Part shown: positions 61,641 to 64,000 of the stretch, one piece after another
Numbering within the stretch: the first letter of the stretch is position 1
Layout: every line of letters begins with the position of its first letter
Origin: Megascapheus bottae
Lineage: Eukaryota; Chordata; Mammalia; Rodentia; Geomyidae
Reading direction: 5' to 3'
DNA: 64,000 bases
Assembly: GCA_024803745.1 (NCBI GenBank)
Contig: JANJXV010000013.1
Coordinates: 29,740,001-29,804,000 of the forward strand
Notes under the pieces: generated by a model
The model's database searches: none
What the model was told of the DNA's origin: nothing
The model's input: only the letters and a program-made list of their open reading frames with translations
Made by a program: the position numbers and the translations under genes

Positions 61641-63323
61641 CACAATCTATGTATAGATATATGTTGGCATTGTATTAAAAGAATTGTGAAATATAGCCTT
61701 GAATTAGTGTTGGGCATCTCGTTGTGTGAAAGGGAGTCACTAGTGTTTCATAAGGATTCCACTTAAGCTCCTATACATGCCATCCATATTTATAACATCT
61801 GAGGCAATTAGTAATACCCTCATTTATGAATACAGAGACTGTGAGTAATGCCAGTTTTGTTGTCCAAACCTAAGGCTTTGAGTTATACCTTTTTGGCAGT
61901 CCTGTTATGCAAGTCAAAACTCCTGACAATGAGGGACACATTCAGAGAGATAAATACACATATGTGCAGATGTGTAAAACATGTTGGGATATATTTACTT
62001 TGGGTCAAAAAGAGGTGGAGCAAAAAGGAGCCTGAGTTGGCCTGACAACTGGTTTCTGTACTAAAAGAAGAAGTGAAGAGTAGAATGTGGTGTGAAGAGC
62101 AATCTGGAAATAAAATGTGGTGATTTCAATTTTCATATTTGAAACATGAATCACAAGCATACCATGGTCAGATGAGGTGCCATGCAGTACTTGACAAGTT
62201 TCATGAAATATGGCTCTGTTCCTCCATTTGTTTTTTTTGAAATTAATTTCATAAGTTAATTTTAGTAGCACCTGCTTGTAAACCTGGTTTAGATTCAAGT
62301 ACTTTTCCCCTAGTATAGTTTAACAAATCTCCAATTACAGTGCTTTAATCAAAATGTAAATGTATTTCTCTCAGTCAAAGCATGTAGTAAGAATTAAGGC
62401 TCATTGCTTCTCTTTGGTGTTCAAGTAAGAAAACAAATCATCACACTTTCTATCAAATAGGTATTTCCATGTACATGGTTCCTTATGGGACACATGTAGA
62501 TAATGGGGAGGGACACTTAGGATATTCTACGACTATAATGGTGCCAAAGGTAATGTTCAAGTTACATTAATATAAATAATGATTAGCTATGCAACCACCT
62601 GATTTTTCACTTTTCCTACTGTATGGAATACTCGAGATTTCAGTATACCGTCTTATAACTAAAATTTGTATAATATGATTTTTTCAACTGATCATCAGCT
62701 ACATTAGGATTTCAAGTAGGACTTCACATTAAATTTACTTTTTGTTTGCAGTATTTTCAGCTTAGAATTGTTTTATCAGGACAGACCACCATCATGTCTG
62801 TGCCTCTATGGGTATAGTTAAAGAGATAGCTAAATGTTACATAGAGAATAGAATGTATAATATACAATATATTCATACATCTGTTATACAAAAGTGCATA
62901 TGTGTGTATATGTGCACATAAACATTGCCTTGCTTAAGGAAATGTTGGTATACAGATAAATATAACATTATTGCATGCATATATCAACCTAAAAGAAATC
63001 TGAAATATTTGTGGACTGGAAACAAAGTAAAATTTAACTGACTAGATTTGTCCAACTGGTTACTGAGGAATGTGGAGACTAGCTAATTTATATATAAGCT
63101 TCCTTTAAAGATAAAAATACTGGAATTGTGATTCCTGGCATTATAGAAAGGAAGAATTAAATGATCTTTCTCTGCTTTACTACTCACAAGAGTTCATCAT
63201 ATTTCAACTAGAAGACTCTCTATAAAAATACAATATATAGTCATTACATGTTTAGTCTTTCTAGTTGCATTCACTTGTGTAGCTTGTCCATCATATTTTC
63301 ATAAACAATGTAGCAAGTAAAAG

Positions 63324-63397
63324 ATAAAGAATGAGTTCAAGCCCCACCATCGACAGAAAAAAAGAAAAAGATAGAAAAAAAGAAAATAAAGGATGAG
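63324..63397 (+). repeat. Minute 5'-truncated Geo SINE with TSD
   Basis: Only the last about 20 bases of a Geo monomer remain (ttcaagccccaccatcgac), followed by an A-rich tail with G interruptions. Flanking repeats ataaagaatgag (63324-63335) and ataaaggatgag (63386-63397) differ by one base. Confidence 0.65.
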
Positions 63398-64000
63398 ATT
63401 TGTTCTGGATCAACAACTACATCTTAGAACATTTTTTTGTTTTGGGGAAATACATATTTAGTAAACCATTTTAAATTCTGTTGCTGTTTTGACTATTTTT
63501 GGTTCAATTGAAGAGGAATAACTGTTATTTTGTATATGCTTAGCATTTATACACACAGGACCCCAGGTCTCTTTTCTTCCCTCATATAGACAGTGATCTG
63601 AGCTCTTGAATCTGATTCTAAAGCCCAGATTCTGTCATGGGAAAATCAGTCAATGACTTCTATTTGTACCACACAAACGCTAAAGTCTGGGCAGAAATAA
63701 ACAAATTGCCTTTTCAGAAATAGGTGAATTGGTCTTTTCAGGGAAGCATCAGCTTTCGTTTCCCTGTGACCTTTCAGAGGTGGAATGTAAACAGTGTTTA
63801 TCCCAAAGAAAGGATGAAAAGGTGATAGGCCGGAAAATCAGAAATGTCTAACAGAATGCAAAGTGGGGGAAGTGAGAAGGCAGTTCACCTAGTGTTTGGA
63901 TGTCTGCGACTGTGGTGCATTCTGCAACGTTGTCAGGGCTCCCTGGCTAGGTTTATGACAACCAGTGCATGTGACTGAGGAATAGCAGACCTATGGAATA

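Larger units (their letters stand above)
49170..64000 (+). other. LUZP2: LUZP2 intron 1 (5' part, runs out of window)
   Basis: No exon with acceptor, open frame and donor continuing the phase-2 leader was recognised from here to the end. LUZP2 is known in mammals as a very long gene with large introns, so an intron filling the last 15 kb is expected. Most of it appears unique. Identified contents are an (AT)n tract near 50622, an IDL-Geo SINE near 54164, an old ID-like SINE near 56318, a SINE pair at 61030-61470 and a tiny SINE remnant near 63336. The open frames inside it are short and look like chance. Confidence 0.7.

Overview
This is vertebrate nuclear DNA from a rodent. It is AT-rich, has very low coding density and is dense in retrotransposon copies. 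The best lineage marker is a dimeric SINE seen many times. Its left monomer is tRNA/ID-like (A box near tggcctagtggtagag, B box near ggttcaattcc). Its right monomer begins near ccagaagtggtgctgaggc and ends near cccaggactggc plus an A-tail. This fits my memory of IDL-Geo, a SINE reported as restricted to the rodent superfamily Geomyoidea (pocket gophers, kangaroo rats, pocket mice). A geomyoid genome is therefore the most likely source; I cannot name the species.

The only protein-coding gene I recognise is the first coding exon of LUZP2 (leucine zipper protein 2), at 49108-49169 on the + strand. It lies at the end of a CpG-rich promoter segment (about 48385-49170). It encodes a signal peptide beginning MKFSPAHYLLPLLPALVLST and ends at a consensus splice donor (CAG/GTGAGT) in phase 2. 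Everything from 49170 to the window end is read as the start of a long LUZP2 intron 1. Positions 1-48384 look like intergenic flank. The other long open frames are chance frames in AT-rich DNA, simple repeats, or parts of L1 ORF2.

Repeat layout. (a) Several 5'-truncated LINE-1 copies share a distinctive 3' UTR with a G-rich polypurine tract and an end like caataaaaatatatgaaaa: 817-964, 13672-14158, 24190-26078 (three pieces in opposing orientations), 28404-28822 and 36546-37524 (twin-primed inversion nested in an older L1). (b) IDL-Geo SINEs, many with direct target-site duplications. (c) A second dimer, here called 7SL-Geo: a 7SL/B1-like left monomer joined to the same Geo right monomer. (d) Old B1 and ID monomers. 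(e) Old L1M-like fragments, mostly antisense. (f) One probable solo LTR at 10995-11412. (g) Many microsatellites, including a roughly 138 bp (TC)n tract about 730 bp upstream of the LUZP2 start codon.

Repeat density falls sharply past the LUZP2 promoter: three recognisable younger SINE insertions (plus one tiny fragment) in about 15 kb of intron, against roughly one per 1.5-2 kb upstream. I found no tRNA, rRNA or snRNA gene, no CRISPR array and no prokaryotic feature. I do not see a new biological system. The most informative signals are the chimeric SINE architecture and the nested or inverted insertions, which give a readable relative chronology.
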